Below, piece by piece: positions 23,501 to 37,500 of a stretch of 64,000 nucleotides of DNA; the stretch's first letter is position 1; every line of letters begins with the position of its first letter. The notes under the pieces are model-generated. The model ran no database searches, had not been told where the DNA came from, and saw only the letters and a program-made list of their open reading frames with translations. This DNA is from Todiramphus chloris collaris. Taxonomy: Eukaryota; Chordata; Aves; Coraciiformes; Alcedinidae. The translations under genes and the position numbers were made by a program. The DNA lies in the NCBI GenBank assembly GCA_025345505.1, contig JANVCC010000013.1, positions 647,215 to 711,214 of the forward strand, given 5' to 3'.

Positions 23501-23580
23501 CTGCTGAGGGATATGTCTATCTTTTGAGGTAAATATAGTCACAAATGCTCAAAAGTTGAAGGCATGGTTATTATATAAGG

Positions 23581-23635
23581 ATTTCATCTACACAAGTAAA
23601 AAGAATAGATTTCATCTACACAAGTAAAAAGAATA
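23581..23635. repeat. 28-bp tandem duplication
   Basis: A unit beginning atttcatctacacaag occurs twice head to tail (23581-23608 and 23609-23635). The copies are identical over 27 bases, so this is a recent local slippage or duplication event. Confidence 0.92.
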
Positions 23636-25870
23636 CTAGCTAGGAGACTTGTTTTGTAATTGCAGAAGCAGCCATAAAGACTGTCTTTTGACACAATTGA
23701 TGTTGTTTTCCTAAAATATTCAAAGAAGCATGTGAATAGTGAGCTGTAACCAAAACACGAAATCTTATTTCTGAAAGTAGTACTGTCATCGAAGGGAGGT
23801 GCATGACAGATTTACTCATAGCCATGAAAGCTGCAAGGTACCTGTCCCATCAGAATTAAACTAGAAGTGAAGTCTTTGTTTCAGTGGGATATATGTATTT
23901 TTCTGGGGTTATTTCCCCTTTGCAGCCTTGTTTTGCCCCAAATTGGATCCAATAAAATAGGCTAATTATTCATATTTGAATCGTGTTTCATAATGAGTAT
24001 GGCTTCCTGGGCACAGAACACCCATGTATACATTAGTTTCACTTAGAGAATAGCGAGCTTATAAATAGCACAGGCAATCGTACTTTACCTCTGAAGTTTC
24101 TCTTATGATTATCAGGCATTTCCATATATGTGTGTATAGCAGTGCAAAGGCCAGGTAAAAGTCTGAAACACCACTTGCTGCACATGTGAAGAGGAACATC
24201 CTTCACCAGATGTTGGTCAGGACCGTTGTAGATAACAGAGATTCGTAGAGAGAGTCACACACCTGACAGAGGTGCTGCTGTTTCTACCAAAGCCTGAGCA
24301 TGCAGGAAAAAACAGAAAGCTAAAAATTCAGTGTTGGCAGGAAAAGCTCCATTCAAAGTTTGTCCTAGCAGGAAATTTTCCTTGAGAAAGGGAGCGGGAG
24401 GGGGGGGAAAGGAAGTAGGCCTTTGACTGTGAGTGCTGTTACGAGAAGAAGATTGGCTCCTTTTCTTCAGCGCCAGGGATGGTCATGCAGTGAAATGCAT
24501 GCAGGGCATGTAGCAAGTGTTATTGGGGATGTCTTTGTGTTGCCTCCTGAGCTTGTCTGCTTGTTCTGAGTAAGTTTGTGTCCCAGTGGAAAAGCCAGAA
24601 GAAAATACAGGCACAGAAAATTCTCTGTGTATACAGGAACAAGGCTGGACTCTGCATAAGAAACGGGGAGTATGTATGATTAGTCATGACACAAAGTGGC
24701 TTTTGTGTGATATGAGCAGCTCCTCTGTGATTGTTAAGACAGCACTTCAGCTGTCCTAAAACTGCCTGCTGGGGACCAAATGCTTACTTACTTCTGTCAA
24801 AAGATCAAATGCTAAATAAGAAAAATCAACATGTCAGAAAAATTACCCTCTGGAAGTGACTGAGGGTATGGCAAGATAAAATACCAGAGGAAGGGAGACT
24901 TCTTTAACTCAGTCTGGAAGTAATGCAAGGGTGTGAGTGGTGAGTGTTAGTCATCGGTATTTTCTGTGCTCCTGCTACACGCCCTGGCAGACCCCAGCCG
25001 CCTGCTTCGGCCAGATGCAGCTGTGCAGGGCAGGGCACAGGGCAGTGTGCAGTCCCCAGCTGTGTCTGTGGAGGGGATCTGAACTTTTTGGCCAAACAAA
25101 GACTGAATTTTCTTCCCTTCCTCCAGAGAGCTTTGCTCAGCAATAGAGCAACTTCAGAGCACATGTTCTCCCAGTGGTGCAGAGGACCTGACTTCTCACA
25201 TGGTTTCTGCATGCTCTGGATTTGGTAGAAGACTTTAGAGTATAACCTGAAAACCTCAGTGAATGGTGAATATTCCCAGAGTCCTGGCTGGTACTGACTA
25301 AATGTCTTCTGAATGGCACAACGCCAAGGACTACAGTTCATGTTACTATTCCCTTGGAAGGAGATTTGCTCCTTTATGCATCTCTGAGACTTAACTTTTG
25401 TTATCAAAAACTTTGAGAGGCTTTTAACTAGCAGAAACCTGGAGTACTACCCTGTTTGACTAGATTCTGACTTATCATCAGTGAGAACAGCTGCTAATCT
25501 TTTCCCAGGTTATGACTTATTTATTCATAGAGGCTAAAAAAGACCAGAAAACTGAATTTAAGACTGTATGCTCAGTGAAGTCCAAATAAATAAGCGTAGC
25601 TCAGAAGGTCTTGCCAGGGTGAGAGTACTCTTTCTTCCTTTCCCTGATGGAGTGTTTATGTATGGCAAAGCTCTGGATCCTACAGCATCTATGGTTTGTA
25701 GAGCATCGTAACCATTTAAGTTCCTAGCCCTTCTGCAAGTAGCCCCTCTCTGAGGAGTGCTGAAGACCAGCATAGCTACAGTGCAGAGATTTTCTATTTT
25801 TATTCTTACCAGTCATCACTCAGATAACAAAATTAATTTATCACCACCTGATAGTGTGGACAAATAACAG

Positions 25871-25934
25871 TTTCCTTTGCCTTTCTCCTTTTCTTTTGCC
25901 TTTTCCCTTTCCTTTGCCTTTCCTCTTTCCTCTT
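25871..25934. repeat. Pyrimidine-rich minisatellite (about 18 bp x 3.5)
   Basis: Three successive units of 18, 19 and 18 bases, each close to tttcctttgcctttctcc, start at 25871, 25889 and 25908, with a partial fourth. Nearly all bases are C or T on the plus strand. The minus strand therefore reads as an artificial Lys/Glu-rich open frame (25816-26040), which is a by-product of the repeat. Confidence 0.85.
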
Positions 25935-28900
25935 GGATAGCTGGTTTACAAGAAAATGATAAATGTCTATGTCCAGACATGGACTTGTTATTGCAGGGAG
26001 AGGATCTGTTGCCCAATGGACTCTTCATTGTATGATACAACTGTTCTTCTCTCAGATTGGAGCTGAGCTACTTTTGTGTTTCCATGAGGAGCATGCAGAA
26101 CACTGCATAGAATACAAAAATGTTCCTCTTAGATGATAGGATATTAAGTAAAGCCTAGCTTCTTGGTGGCGGTAGCAAGCTGAAAACTTGGTGCTTAAGG
26201 AAGGATTAGGCAGTAGCAGCCCATTTTCAGTGCAGTGGAACTGGTCAGGTGCTCTTTCAGTTCATAGAAAATCATAATATGTTAACCTTATTGATGGGCC
26301 TCCAGTTCTTCCATGCATGCATAGCGTTCTGGTGGGTTAAAATTGTTGAGACTAGTGGAACACAGTACTAAAAACACATTTTGAAGATAAAATGACAGAC
26401 AAGCTTTTAGCAGATTTGTAGTACTAACAGCACTGAGTCCAAACTTTTCTAGTCCTCTCCTCATGGTAATGTTCTTAAAATGTGATTCAAGGAAATGGAG
26501 TCCTAAACATGAGTTTATATAAGTCTCTGTTTCTATATGGCCCTAGCCTATGAAATTCTGAAATATGTGTCTGTTACAGTTGTACAAATCAAAGTCACAC
26601 ATCCTGTGACCTGTTGCTTTTTTCACCTTGTGTCAATGTAATTAAGGAAAAAGCTAAGAGAATAGTCACACCAAACGAGAAGGTAAAAAAGTCATGCCAA
26701 ATAAGCATCCCCATCTGTCTTTCTTTAGAGTGCTATGACTCACACAGATGTCTGGAAATCATCCCATTTCCTTCCTGCCCTGAAAAAGAGGTTTTTCACA
26801 ATTAGAATGTAGCCACTTAATTTTCATTTCTGTGCAGGAAATTCATTCCAGAGAAAATAACATGGATGCCAGTTGCTAACTAGTTAAGGAAGAAAACAGA
26901 GTAATTAAGTATACATACTTTCTTACCTTTTATCTCTTTCTGTATGTGGCTTCAGTGCTGCTTCCAAAGCCATTCAGGAATACAAAGCTAACATGATATG
27001 TCTGCTGTTCCTCATAGGCTGTGTCTTCACTCCCTGGCTCTAGGATGGATAAGAAGCATGTTTCAAGGTTTTACTATGAAACTTCCCACAAAACAGCCAT
27101 GGAAGTAAGAAGTAGATGGGATAGAGAAGGGATATGACAGTAGGTTTGGAGCTTTTAGCCGCGAAGGGAGCTCGAGGAGGAGGTGTTCTTCTTTGACATG
27201 TTTCTGTGTTTCGTGTGAAGCAGTCGCTAGGTAAAATGCAGAATGACTCTTGGGAATAGTGCTTATGCCTCTTCATGAAGCTGGCCTGTACTACAGTAGA
27301 AATCTGTGTATTCAGATGGTCAATAGACCAGAAATATAAACAAATCTATTGTAAAAGTGGAGAGAACATCTAACTTACAGTGATTCCACAGCTGCATTTG
27401 CATGGAGAAAGAAATGTTTGTTAAATGTACTGGCATTAATTATTAACAATCAATAATTATTAATGATTATTGGTTATTCTTGGTTAACAGAAATTAAATT
27501 TCACTTCACACCTAGATATAAATATTGAAGAACTATTTAATAGTATGGTAGTGAGTCTGAGAGAAACACTTGGCTTTTAGCCATGTGTTAAGAGTTACAG
27601 TGTGTTCCCAGGATGCAAGAGAAAGCATTCCATAAATGTTTACTACAAATACATTGTTAACATTTGATTAATGTGAACGGACAAGAGACAAATGTTGGTT
27701 GCTCTGTTTAGTGTTTTGGTCCTTGTTCATTTACGCTACTTTGCTTTCCTAAGGAAAAAGGACACACAAAGAGCAGTTTAGAGCAACAAACCTATCCTTG
27801 CAGCTGGAAGAGCTGTTCTATTTGGTTTGTTGGGGTTTTTTTCCATTAAAATAAGATAGAAACACTTTCACTAGATGAGTGGCAAATTAGGAAGATGTCA
27901 TTGTGTAAGACTTTATATATGGATATAAGGAATGTGTCAAGTACAACAGTCTACCATTTGACAGATGATGGTTTCAAAAAGATGACTGCATTCACACTGC
28001 TGGATTGCTACTGGAAGAGCCAGATGAAGTTGATTCGGTTCCAGATGGTAAATATGAAAAGTTTATTGGAAGGCTCAACAAATGTAGCATTTACAGACAC
28101 AGACTTGCTGCTGAGGTACCAACTAAGTGGATTTTGTATACGTTCAATGTTAAAACACTGCAATGCACAGCATAATACATCAGGGAATTGTTAGTCTTGA
28201 TGTCTCAGATGCACATTCATTTGCAAATACTCAGTCCATAAACTAAGGACTGTTTCCTTTAGCCACGGACATACTTTCTTTATGGCCAACTTCAGTGATC
28301 ATGTAAGTTTACATAGCAAGAAAATAAGTAATATTAATGCAAGCAGCTGTGTTAAACAGTTTGTGTAGCTTTTCAGATAAAGAGAACTGCTAGTGAAAAT
28401 GCTGAAAGATGCTGACATTTGGTCTCAGGTTGTGACCTTTCCTTCTGTGTATTATTTACTGGAAATTCAGAATTTGAAATAGTGTCTTCGGTTTTGAATG
28501 GGAGAAAAGGTAACATACATTAATTAAAGATGAGCAGCAAGTGAAAAATGTTCCTCACAGCTTCTCAAATGCTGCTCACCCCTCCCTGCAAGCCATTCAT
28601 TCCTTAGGCTTGTGGTTCTGGCAGAGAAATTATAGCAATTCTTCATTAACATGTTCTCAACACTCAGCTGTTTTACAAACAGAAAGCACCTACCTACCAG
28701 ACAAGTTTTGTAATAGCCTAGGATTTTTATTAAAAAAAAGGTGGAAACTACTTTGATTAATGTATTATATAGTCTCAAAATATTGTCTTGGCACTTGGTA
28801 TGATACCTATGGATTCTAAACTTCCAAGTCTTTTGTACTTGGACCTGGTGTTCTCTCTCGTACAGGATTTCTTTGCCAGGCAGTCAGTATAACGAACACA

Positions 28901-29995
28901 TTGTTACACTTTTTAAAGGAAAAAAAAAGCCCACAACTTTTTTATGTAATTGTATATGAAGAAAATTTGCTTTCTACTGTCCTCCATGAGCATATTACAA
29001 TCTCAAGTGAGCTTCATAGAGATATTTGCATTCGAAACAATTCTTCATGCTATGATCTTTAAAAAAAATTAATCTGAGTCTTCCTTATAAAATACATGCA
29101 ATCTCACCAATAAAAAGCAAGTGGGCTACTATTCTTAGTCTTACAGTACTCAGAAGAAAAAGAAAATTCTGGAAGGAGTTGCGCTAAAAATAGTGGTACG
29201 TGGTGGATCACTGTTTACATTTTCATTAGAGCTCTGAAGCCAGTGGCTTCAGCAACTTAATAGACACTATGAAGGAGATATTTAAAAAAAAAAATGGCAA
29301 GTTATGATTACTTGCTTTGAATGCAAGTTGTATCATATGGTTATCTTTTCCATAGAGTGCACAGTGCAGCTGAATCAACAGAACTCTTACTGTGTTTCAG
29401 GTTCATAATGCTCAGGCTCTATAGGTGATCTACTCAAAACATGTGGACACATGGCTGCTTGGGAAAGTGGTGAGTTAAAGAGTGTTCCAATGTCCTAAGA
29501 ATCTTCTGAAATACTGTGTCTCTCACAAGCCCATGGAGACACATGAACACTGTGGAAGTGGGAGATGGTGGACTTACATATGAAGGCTTATTTCTCAGCT
29601 CTCACTACCTCCTCGGTGGAAATGTGATATACCGGAGGTGCATAACAAACTGCTTTTGAGAGAATTCTGGGACTGGCACGTTCATACTTTTCACATTTGT
29701 CACTGACTTAACACAATTAATGAAATACCATCTTCATACTGGCTCACATTATCATTCTGACACAGGCATTTAAAAGACATTTCAGTTCTGCTTTTTATTA
29801 TACCTGAGTCATTATTCACATAGACTAAAGAAGAGCTAGGACCATCTATGTGTGTGTTTGTAAGTGAGGGAGAGTGTGCATGCATTCACTCACACACAGG
29901 GAAGTGTTTGGGAAATAATTGGCACATAGCAACAGAAAACAATAGGTCTCTTTACTGTTTATAACATGAATGCCCTTAAGATTATAATTATCTGA

Positions 29996-30110
29996 ACACA
30001 GAATCAGAGAATTGTTGAAGTTAGAAGGCATCTAGTGCAACTGTCTTTGCTGAAGCAAGATCAGCCAGAGTGGGATGCTCAGGACAAGCCTCATTCTGAT
30101 CATCAAGTAA
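29996..30110 (-). mobile_element. Old CR1 LINE 3' end fragment, antisense
   Basis: The block 'acagaatcagagaattgttg' followed by 'agttagaaggcatctagtg' matches the antisense CR1 3' end in order but with many substitutions. Similarity fades near 'gctcaggacaag'. It is the most diverged CR1 piece in the window. Confidence 0.65.
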
Positions 30111-33100
30111 GTATTTGATTACCAAAAAAGCTATGGTAGTGTCTTAGAATCATAAGGTATTTCTAAGTGTGTTTTCTTATTGGATTCTGTACTTAGCATT
30201 CATGGTTCCTGTTTTTCATGGTTTCTCTGAAACCATGACAATAAAGAACTGTAATCACATGATTCCAAGAGCTGAAGTTTAAGACAAAAAAAATATATAC
30301 AGACATTTTTAATTATGCAAACAGTGTGTCACATCTACACTCCACACAAAGATGCACAGAGTACAACTAACAGCCAACCCTTGAGCAAAGCAGTGGTTAT
30401 AAATTAACTGCCTGGACTGTGAAGATAATGAGTATCATAACCAAGAATTTCCTCAGTCTTTGCTCAGCTCGGGGATGAAAATCAGCAATTGTTTTAGGAA
30501 GAAGCCAGAGCTGATCTCAGCTATGATCATAACATTTTAAGAAGAGGGTCACTCCACTTGGTCTTGGTATCATTCGATTGCTTCAAAAACAGTACAGGAG
30601 AGAGAGATGTTGATGAATTACTTTGAAATCTTAAAATGTTGATAATTATTCTTTGCTTCCCTCTTCTGTAAGCTTCAAGTTTTTGCTTATACATCACATA
30701 ACTTTCAGTGATTCATACCCATCTCCTGTTTGTCATAACTGACATTTTTCCCCCTTGTTTACATGTACCACACCCTGAAGTTCCTTGCTTGTTTTGTTTT
30801 GGGTTTTTTTGTGGTGTTTTTGTTGGTTGGGGTTTTTTGTGTGTGTTTGTTTGGTTTTTATTTTGGTTTGTTTGTTTGTTTGTTTTTAGTAACATCTGTT
30901 CTTACTCATTTAAGTACTCCATAAAGATCGTTAAGACAGAAGGCTTTTTCCTCATGTGAGTAATGTTGCAGGCATGATGCATCTAGGTTTTCCAAAGGAT
31001 CCAAAGTGGTTGGTTTCTTAGAATTAAATGTACAGGTAAAACCCCAAGATTTACTCTTTGGTTTTGTGGATTTTTTCAAAACTTCTCTGACAGGCTTGGT
31101 TTTGACTGCCGTGGTCAGTAGGGATAATTTATTTAAATGTTTTCTCCTCTAACTTTTCTCCAAGCATACTTTGTAATTTCTGAGAAAGCTGACATGGTTT
31201 TAAAAGTTCCTGTGCTTCCTTAATCTCACATCGTATTGCTAACTGCCAACAGGTATCAATGAAGGGTCTGAGTAGGTGCTATTTAATGACATGCTATTGA
31301 GTTTGAAAAGGCTTTTTATTATGCCTTATTAAAGTAAACCTGATAAGACTTTATACAAGACTACCTAGAAGAGGTTTTTCACTAAGAACAGGGTTTACTT
31401 CTGATAGTTTATTTCCTTCTCCTATTTATTTGCAGATACAGGACATATTATCTTGGACTTTATTTAGAGGAATATCTCTTCTAGAAGTTTCCTCTTTTAA
31501 AACCTGAATTCCTGTCCAGTTTCTTCTGACTTCAGTTAAGTTTTTTTCAAACAGAACCCCTCCAGACTCATGCTGCTCTAATTCATAACTCCACAATACT
31601 GAGAAAAGAGAAATATAAGTGAAAAGTCTGCAAATAGTCTTGTTTTCTCTGTAGCTCTGTTACAGGACCAGTGCACCACTGAGTGTTCTGTTTGCACTGG
31701 TACTTGCAGCCCCCCAGTTCGTGACTGTACAGTACAGATACATAACTTCAAGAGGCCTTTTAGGCTGAGTAAATAGCACTGGGACACATGGGGTAGAGGT
31801 GCACAGTCCAGATGAAAATGAATCTAATGGCCATCAAGTAATTGATTTTTCATGGTGCTCAGGAGGGCTGAGATGAATTTGGATTTGGTATTGGAATGTT
31901 TGGGTTTGCTGTATAAATATTTGTTGAAATATTTATACTCTTTCTTTTTATTTCTTTTTTTATTTTTTCCTTTTTTTTTTCCCCCTGAAAATAACCATAT
32001 TAAAACCAGTCTTGGTAAAATCTGAACTTAATAAGTACAAGTTGATTAGCTACTAGGAAGTGGATATTGACCAAAAAATACATCTGTGTCAAAGTTGAAT
32101 GAACAGGGGAAAACCAGAAATATTAATTAATAAACACTAGCTAACAAAAAGGGTAGTCAAATTTTACAATAGAAATTATAATCTGCCAAGTGGAATTAAA
32201 AGATAACCTCCCAGTATCTCTGAAGGTGCCAAGATAGTTAAAATTACAAGAGCAGGGTAGGCGAAAAAATAGGCTTTGGCCTTCCTGGCTTTAAGTAAGA
32301 AAACATACCCATGTGTTGACTGATACCTTCACTCAGATCCTTTTCCATTATTTATCGCTGGGAAGATGGAGTGTGTGACCTAATTCCTGGAGTGGGTCCT
32401 TCACTTTTCCTGTTAAGGATAACTAGTCCAATAGAGGTAAATCTTGAGGAAGATTCTTGAATACTCATGGAAAGGAGAAAGGAAGCTGAGCAAAACTCCT
32501 TTTCTTCATCTCGTTCCAGGGCACCTCCCATCATGTCTCCTCTGGGCAGTGCTCTTGCTCTGCTTCTTTATTCACACCATCTAAATATTCCAAAGTTTTG
32601 TCTTGTTTCCCTTTTACTGGAAAAAACAATCAAACTGGAAGCAGGAGCCTGAGAGAAAGAAGGTTAGTGAGATACCTGTGTCCTTGTCTCTCATCAAATA
32701 TCTTGCAGCTGGAGGTAGTGGGTGTATTGAACACATCTTGCCTTTTAAAGACCTAAAAACTGTGATGGATCTTGGTTACAAAACATAAAAATCCAGGCTG
32801 CAAATTACAGCTCTTCAGAAGCTGACCAATGAGTAGTTTAGATCTCTGCTGTAGCAGAGGGAACACAATCAGCTGTGGCACAACACCCTGCTCCAAGCTA
32901 AGCCACCCTCACATGAGAGCCATCTGTGTGCAAGCCAGTCACTGATCTCTCTGACAGATGAATGCAAGACTGTGCTGGGTCTCCCATGGAGAAGAAAGGG
33001 GCCTGCAGTCACACAACAGAGGCTGGCATTTGGGGAGACGCATGATCATTCTATAAAAGCTGGAGTTGTGGAGCCATGCGATGTGGCTGAGCTAGAGGTG

Positions 33101-34165
33101 GAGCTGCAGATGGTGACTTGTGATGTGGTCGTGGAACCTGTCAAATCCATGACGTGGGAGGTGTCTTGAATTCCCTCTCCAGTGTACCTCTTTGCAGAGA
33201 GCGGGCAGTGGAGAGACAGACTAGGAGACTAATTCTTTTCCTCTTTCTCCCACATCTCATCAAGGGAGATCTCGAAGGGCTCCTATATTCGTGGTCACAC
33301 CATGGCTGCCTCTGAACTCTGTAACTTGAAGAGATGACTATTGTCATTGCTGTAATTAAACAGATATTAAGAAAAGATGCTGCAAAAAGCGTTATAGATG
33401 TGAATTTTGGTAGGAAGCTGTGGCTATCTAAAATGTATATGTGACCTGTTCAGTGCCCCTGTAGTGTGGTGAGGTTATCAGGAAGCCACAGATGGTGATG
33501 TTAGATTTCTAATCAGGAAATAAATACCCTTAAGAATGTTGAAGACAACAGAGACGTTCCACTGGGGAAAAAAAAGCAACCAGCCATTGTACAGAGGTCA
33601 CATAACTTGACCACGTACAACCTGAAGAGGCAGAGCCTGACTGTTTAAGACTGTGATGAAAACCACCAGTCGTGCACGCACTCTTGCTTCAGCACTGGGT
33701 ATGCGGAAATGTTTACTTGTTGCCTTGTATTACTATATACGTGAGTGTTATAACATCATTAGGGGGAACAAATGGCCCATGCTTGTGCGTGACCTAGTAT
33801 CCTTCCCAAGGCTTTATTGTCATTTAGCTTGTTCTATGTGTAAAATGAAAAATTATCTCTATTTACAGACAGGTAATTTTCCTCAAGCTGAAGAAGTAAA
33901 CAGACTTCAATATTAGGTGATGATTTAATTGTCTTTGCATTTGTCACCATTGGCAATTGTAAGGTCCACATGTTAAATAATTAATGATGGCTTCTATGAG
34001 GAGTGAGGATGCATAGAAAAGTAATCAAGATTAATTTGCTTTTCTTTTACAGGAAGTTTTTGCACTCCACATCCCTGAAGGGAAGATTGTAGCAAGGGAA
34101 CAGTGGTTAACAAGCCTTTATACTTATTAACTTTTTTTTTTTAAATATCACTTTTTTTCTTTTAA
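30111..34165. other. Intergenic, unassigned, with T/G-rich low-complexity tracts
   Basis: About 4 kb. A T/G-rich tract at about 30788-30892 includes repeated gttt units, and a T-rich tract lies at about 31935-31982. These produce spurious open frames (30708-30959 plus, 30713-30895 minus). Nothing else recognisable was found. Confidence 0.5.
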
Positions 34166-34515
34166 ATCACAGATTTGTAGAATGTTAGGGGTTGGAAGGG
34201 ACCTCGAAAGAATACCTAGTCCAACCCCCCCACCCAAGCAGGATCACCTAGATTAGGTCATACAGGAACGCATCTAGGTAGGTTTTGAATGTATCCACAG
34301 AAGTAGATTCCACAACCTCCCTGGGCAGCCTGTTCCAGTGTTCTTTCACCCTCACCATGGAAAAGTTTCTCCTTATGTGTACATGGAACATCCTGTGTTC
34401 CAGCTTGCACCTGTTGCCTCTTGTGCTATCATTGGATGTTACTGAGAAGAGCCTGGCTCCATCCTCCTGACACTTGCCCTTTACATTTTTATAAACATTA
34501 ATGAGATTAAATAAA
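34166..34515 (-). mobile_element. CR1 LINE 3' part, antisense
   Basis: The sequence opens with 'aatcacagatttgtagaatg' and 'ggggttggaagggacctcg', the antisense CR1 3' end. It proceeds through 'ctccctgggcagcctgttcc' and the 'cacctgttgcctcttgtg' block, all in CR1 order. It stops near 'aaacattaatgagatt', a 5' truncation. Confidence 0.93.
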
Positions 34516-37500
34516 TCACTTTAGTGGCCTCTTAAATAAGACTTTGGAAGAGTGACGGAGGGAGGAAATAACAGAATTTTGTACAGCAAAACCTTGTTAT
34601 GAAAGAAATGCAGGACAAGATAATGATATCGTTCTTTGTTTCATAAATACAAAAGATATGACTTCCCTAGCATGCATCAGAAGGCCAGCTCTTAATAAGA
34701 CATGTGGTCTCGTCTCAGCTGCAGTGTAGAACCTATAATAAGGGACTAGCAGCTAAGCTAGCTGAGATGTCATGTTAACACTAATCGTAACTCCTTGAAG
34801 AACAAGAAACAAGCAAAAGGACACACAGCCAGAGTTCTGTGCAAGCACTGTAATGAACGTATATTGCCAAGGGAAGCGTTGTTGGGGGCTTTTTTTTTTG
34901 TAAAAGCTTTTTTCATACTATCCAGCTGTAGAAGAGATGTAGCTTGGCTGAGCTTAACAAAGGTGAATGCCTCTGTTGTTTTGAGAAACGAGACCTGCTT
35001 TACTAACATCTGTTATTGATGAGCCCAACTTAGAGATATACAAATTCTTCTGTATTCAGCCTTTGAATCTGGCATTATCACTTTATAAGCAAAACTTGGT
35101 TCCAGGTAGCAGTGCAAATTCAACAGCCTCACAAGTTTTTTGGTATCTACACTGTAAGGAGATCACTGAATAAACTGCTCCTGATGACAATGCCAAGGAG
35201 TGATCAACTGACCTATCTGGGGAATTGCAGTTACAAGAAATAGGTCCATGAAGAAATGAAGAACAGCAAACATCTTTCCTCCACCCCAGTTTTTGAAACA
35301 TCAGCAGCACTAGCTTCCAATTATCATGTTGCTGGATCTTCCTTTTCAATAATTCCTGGCTCATCTTCAGAATCATCCCAAAATTTGACCTAGTGTAAGA
35401 TACTATGATGAAACAAACCACAAAGTAGAAATTCAGCAGTGGAAGCTGACATGAACATGCAAAAGAATGTATACCGTTCTTGCTCATCTTTTCAGGGACA
35501 TTTTTGAGTGGTAGCTGCCCTGATCTAGCTCTACGCATCGGAGATCACGTAAAAAATAATGGCAGCAAACCCCACTTCCTCTATAATTCACCCTCTGCTT
35601 TTCAAACTGTAACTGTCTTCATGCCAAAGACTCACAGTTTGTTCTTCCAAAATTAGCTTTCCCACTCTTACAAACCCCACCTGCTTCCAACTGAAGTAAT
35701 GGTGTATTTTAAAAGTTGATTCTAGTTCCAGTGGAAGAAAATGTATCTAAACCTGCAAACAATATGACTTACTACTCTAAGTGTCATTATAGCTAATTGT
35801 TTGCCAAGTCTATCAGCAGTGTTTTCTTTCTCCCTCCCTTCTTTTTCTTTATCTAAGAGTACACAATGATAACCTCCTCCCAGCTGGCCTCAAAGTTTAT
35901 ATTCCTTACGTAAAATACTTTGCCTTTTCAGAGTATTCCTTTGGGCTAAGAATGAATTGGACAAACTGGCAAGTTTTTTAATAATGCTTTGAAATAAAAT
36001 TTCCAGAAATACAGCCCTGCCAACTCTCCCATCTTCCTGTATCCTCATCCTTTTCTTCTTACTTTGCAGCTACTGATACCTTACGACAATGTTTTACATA
36101 GAGAAACTGAGGCATAGAAATTCTGCAGCCATTAGAGGAAATCAGGGAGAGATCCAGGGAGAACTGAAGTATAAGGGCAGTCGTGACATTTCAGCATGTG
36201 CCAAGAAAGCAAAGGACGTGTGGGACAACAAAAGGATAAGATAAATGGATCATTTGTCATAACAGCTTTTTAACATGCTGGAAACATGAGAAGAAAAAGC
36301 ACTGGTGGTGGAGCCCTTCTCTGACTTTCCTTGTAAGGCAGTATGAATGCCAGTCGGAGGAAGCTGAACCGACATTTCCAACCTGTATTGCAAAACTCTG
36401 ATCAGTATGCAGGAGGCTACCCTTTCATTATAACACTCTCATTGCCATCTTTTGAAGTTTGGTGGGTTTTTTTACTTCATATGAAATGATTAAAGTTCCT
36501 TATCTTCAGAAAAGAGAGCCCACATGCCTCCTGCAGATGCAATGTGCAGGCTTCCACATTGCTCTAGCTCCGATTCTCCATCTTATATAGCGAAATTTTA
36601 AATAAGCTTTATCAAAAGAGTTTCAAAAAACCTCACAATAGCATATCTCACTGGACAGGATGCACTCCTGGGATATGAATGTTGTGAGGAGGACATTTGA
36701 ACTTGAGCTTTCTGTAGATGAAGTAACTTTAGAAAGAAAGGTTGTTACCTTACACTCACTCTTCTCTGAAAGGCACTAAAAGCCTTTCTACACATAAAAA
36801 AAAAAAAATTTAAAAGGAAAAAAGATCTGCAGATTCCATATAGAGTTAGGAACTTGCCTGCATTTCCCTGTAGACAAAGCTTATGTTTGTACTTTGAACA
36901 TTGGCATCTGTGGCACCACAAAGCTCCTTATTCTCTCTGAAGCTCATTGGGAGAGCACAGGCAGCACTGAGCATTATGCCATGTTCTCTGTGTATTTCCC
37001 TCCCTACAGTTCAATACAATAATTTGCAAGAATACCTAATAAGGATGCTCCTTTGCATGCCATTAATCACCAAAAGCAATAAAAGAAATAGTGTATCTTG
37101 TGTGCCTTTAGTACTGGGTCCCTTGTCAATGAAGATGAGATGGAAGTGCTTGGGTCATGATCTCTGATGTCACAAATAATGGGACAGAGCTATACATAAT
37201 AGACATCTCCTGTTGTAGTGCCTCTCACAGTTGCTCTTCTTCTTGTTGTCTTCTTTGTAAAACATAATTTCCATAGGTCCTCAATGCAGGAAAGGGACCA
37301 TTAGTCACTCACCATGGGAAATCATATAGATAAGGGCTGGAAACTGGCTAAATATTTTTTTAATGGGTTTTATCCCTTTTTCCTTTGCAAGTATCTAAAG
37401 TCTTCACACACTTATATTAATACTGCCAGAGCAGCACAAGACAGCTTTTCAGTGCAAAGCTGTAACTACCTTTCTAAATAGGGGAAAATGCTTATTTTTG

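Larger units (their letters stand above)
20560..29995. other. Intergenic, mostly unassigned
   Basis: About 9.4 kb with no recognised exon. Small repeats listed separately lie at 23581-23635 and 25871-25934. An A/T cluster with many TAAT cores lies at about 27435-27475. The longest open frame (24904-25407 minus, 167 codons) has no known domain or signal peptide and begins and ends without gene-like context. Confidence 0.45.

Noticed and set aside
27430-27480. Cluster of TAAT homeodomain cores
   Set aside because: The stretch is simply very AT-rich, so the motif density is not informative.
29851-29900. (TG)n ... (AC)n hairpin as a possible microRNA precursor
   Set aside because: The arms are simple-repeat-like with a six-base mismatch loop in one arm. 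No basis for a microRNA call.
30708-30959. Plus-strand 83-codon frame rich in Phe, Val, Trp and Gly
   Set aside because: Produced by the T/G low-complexity tract.
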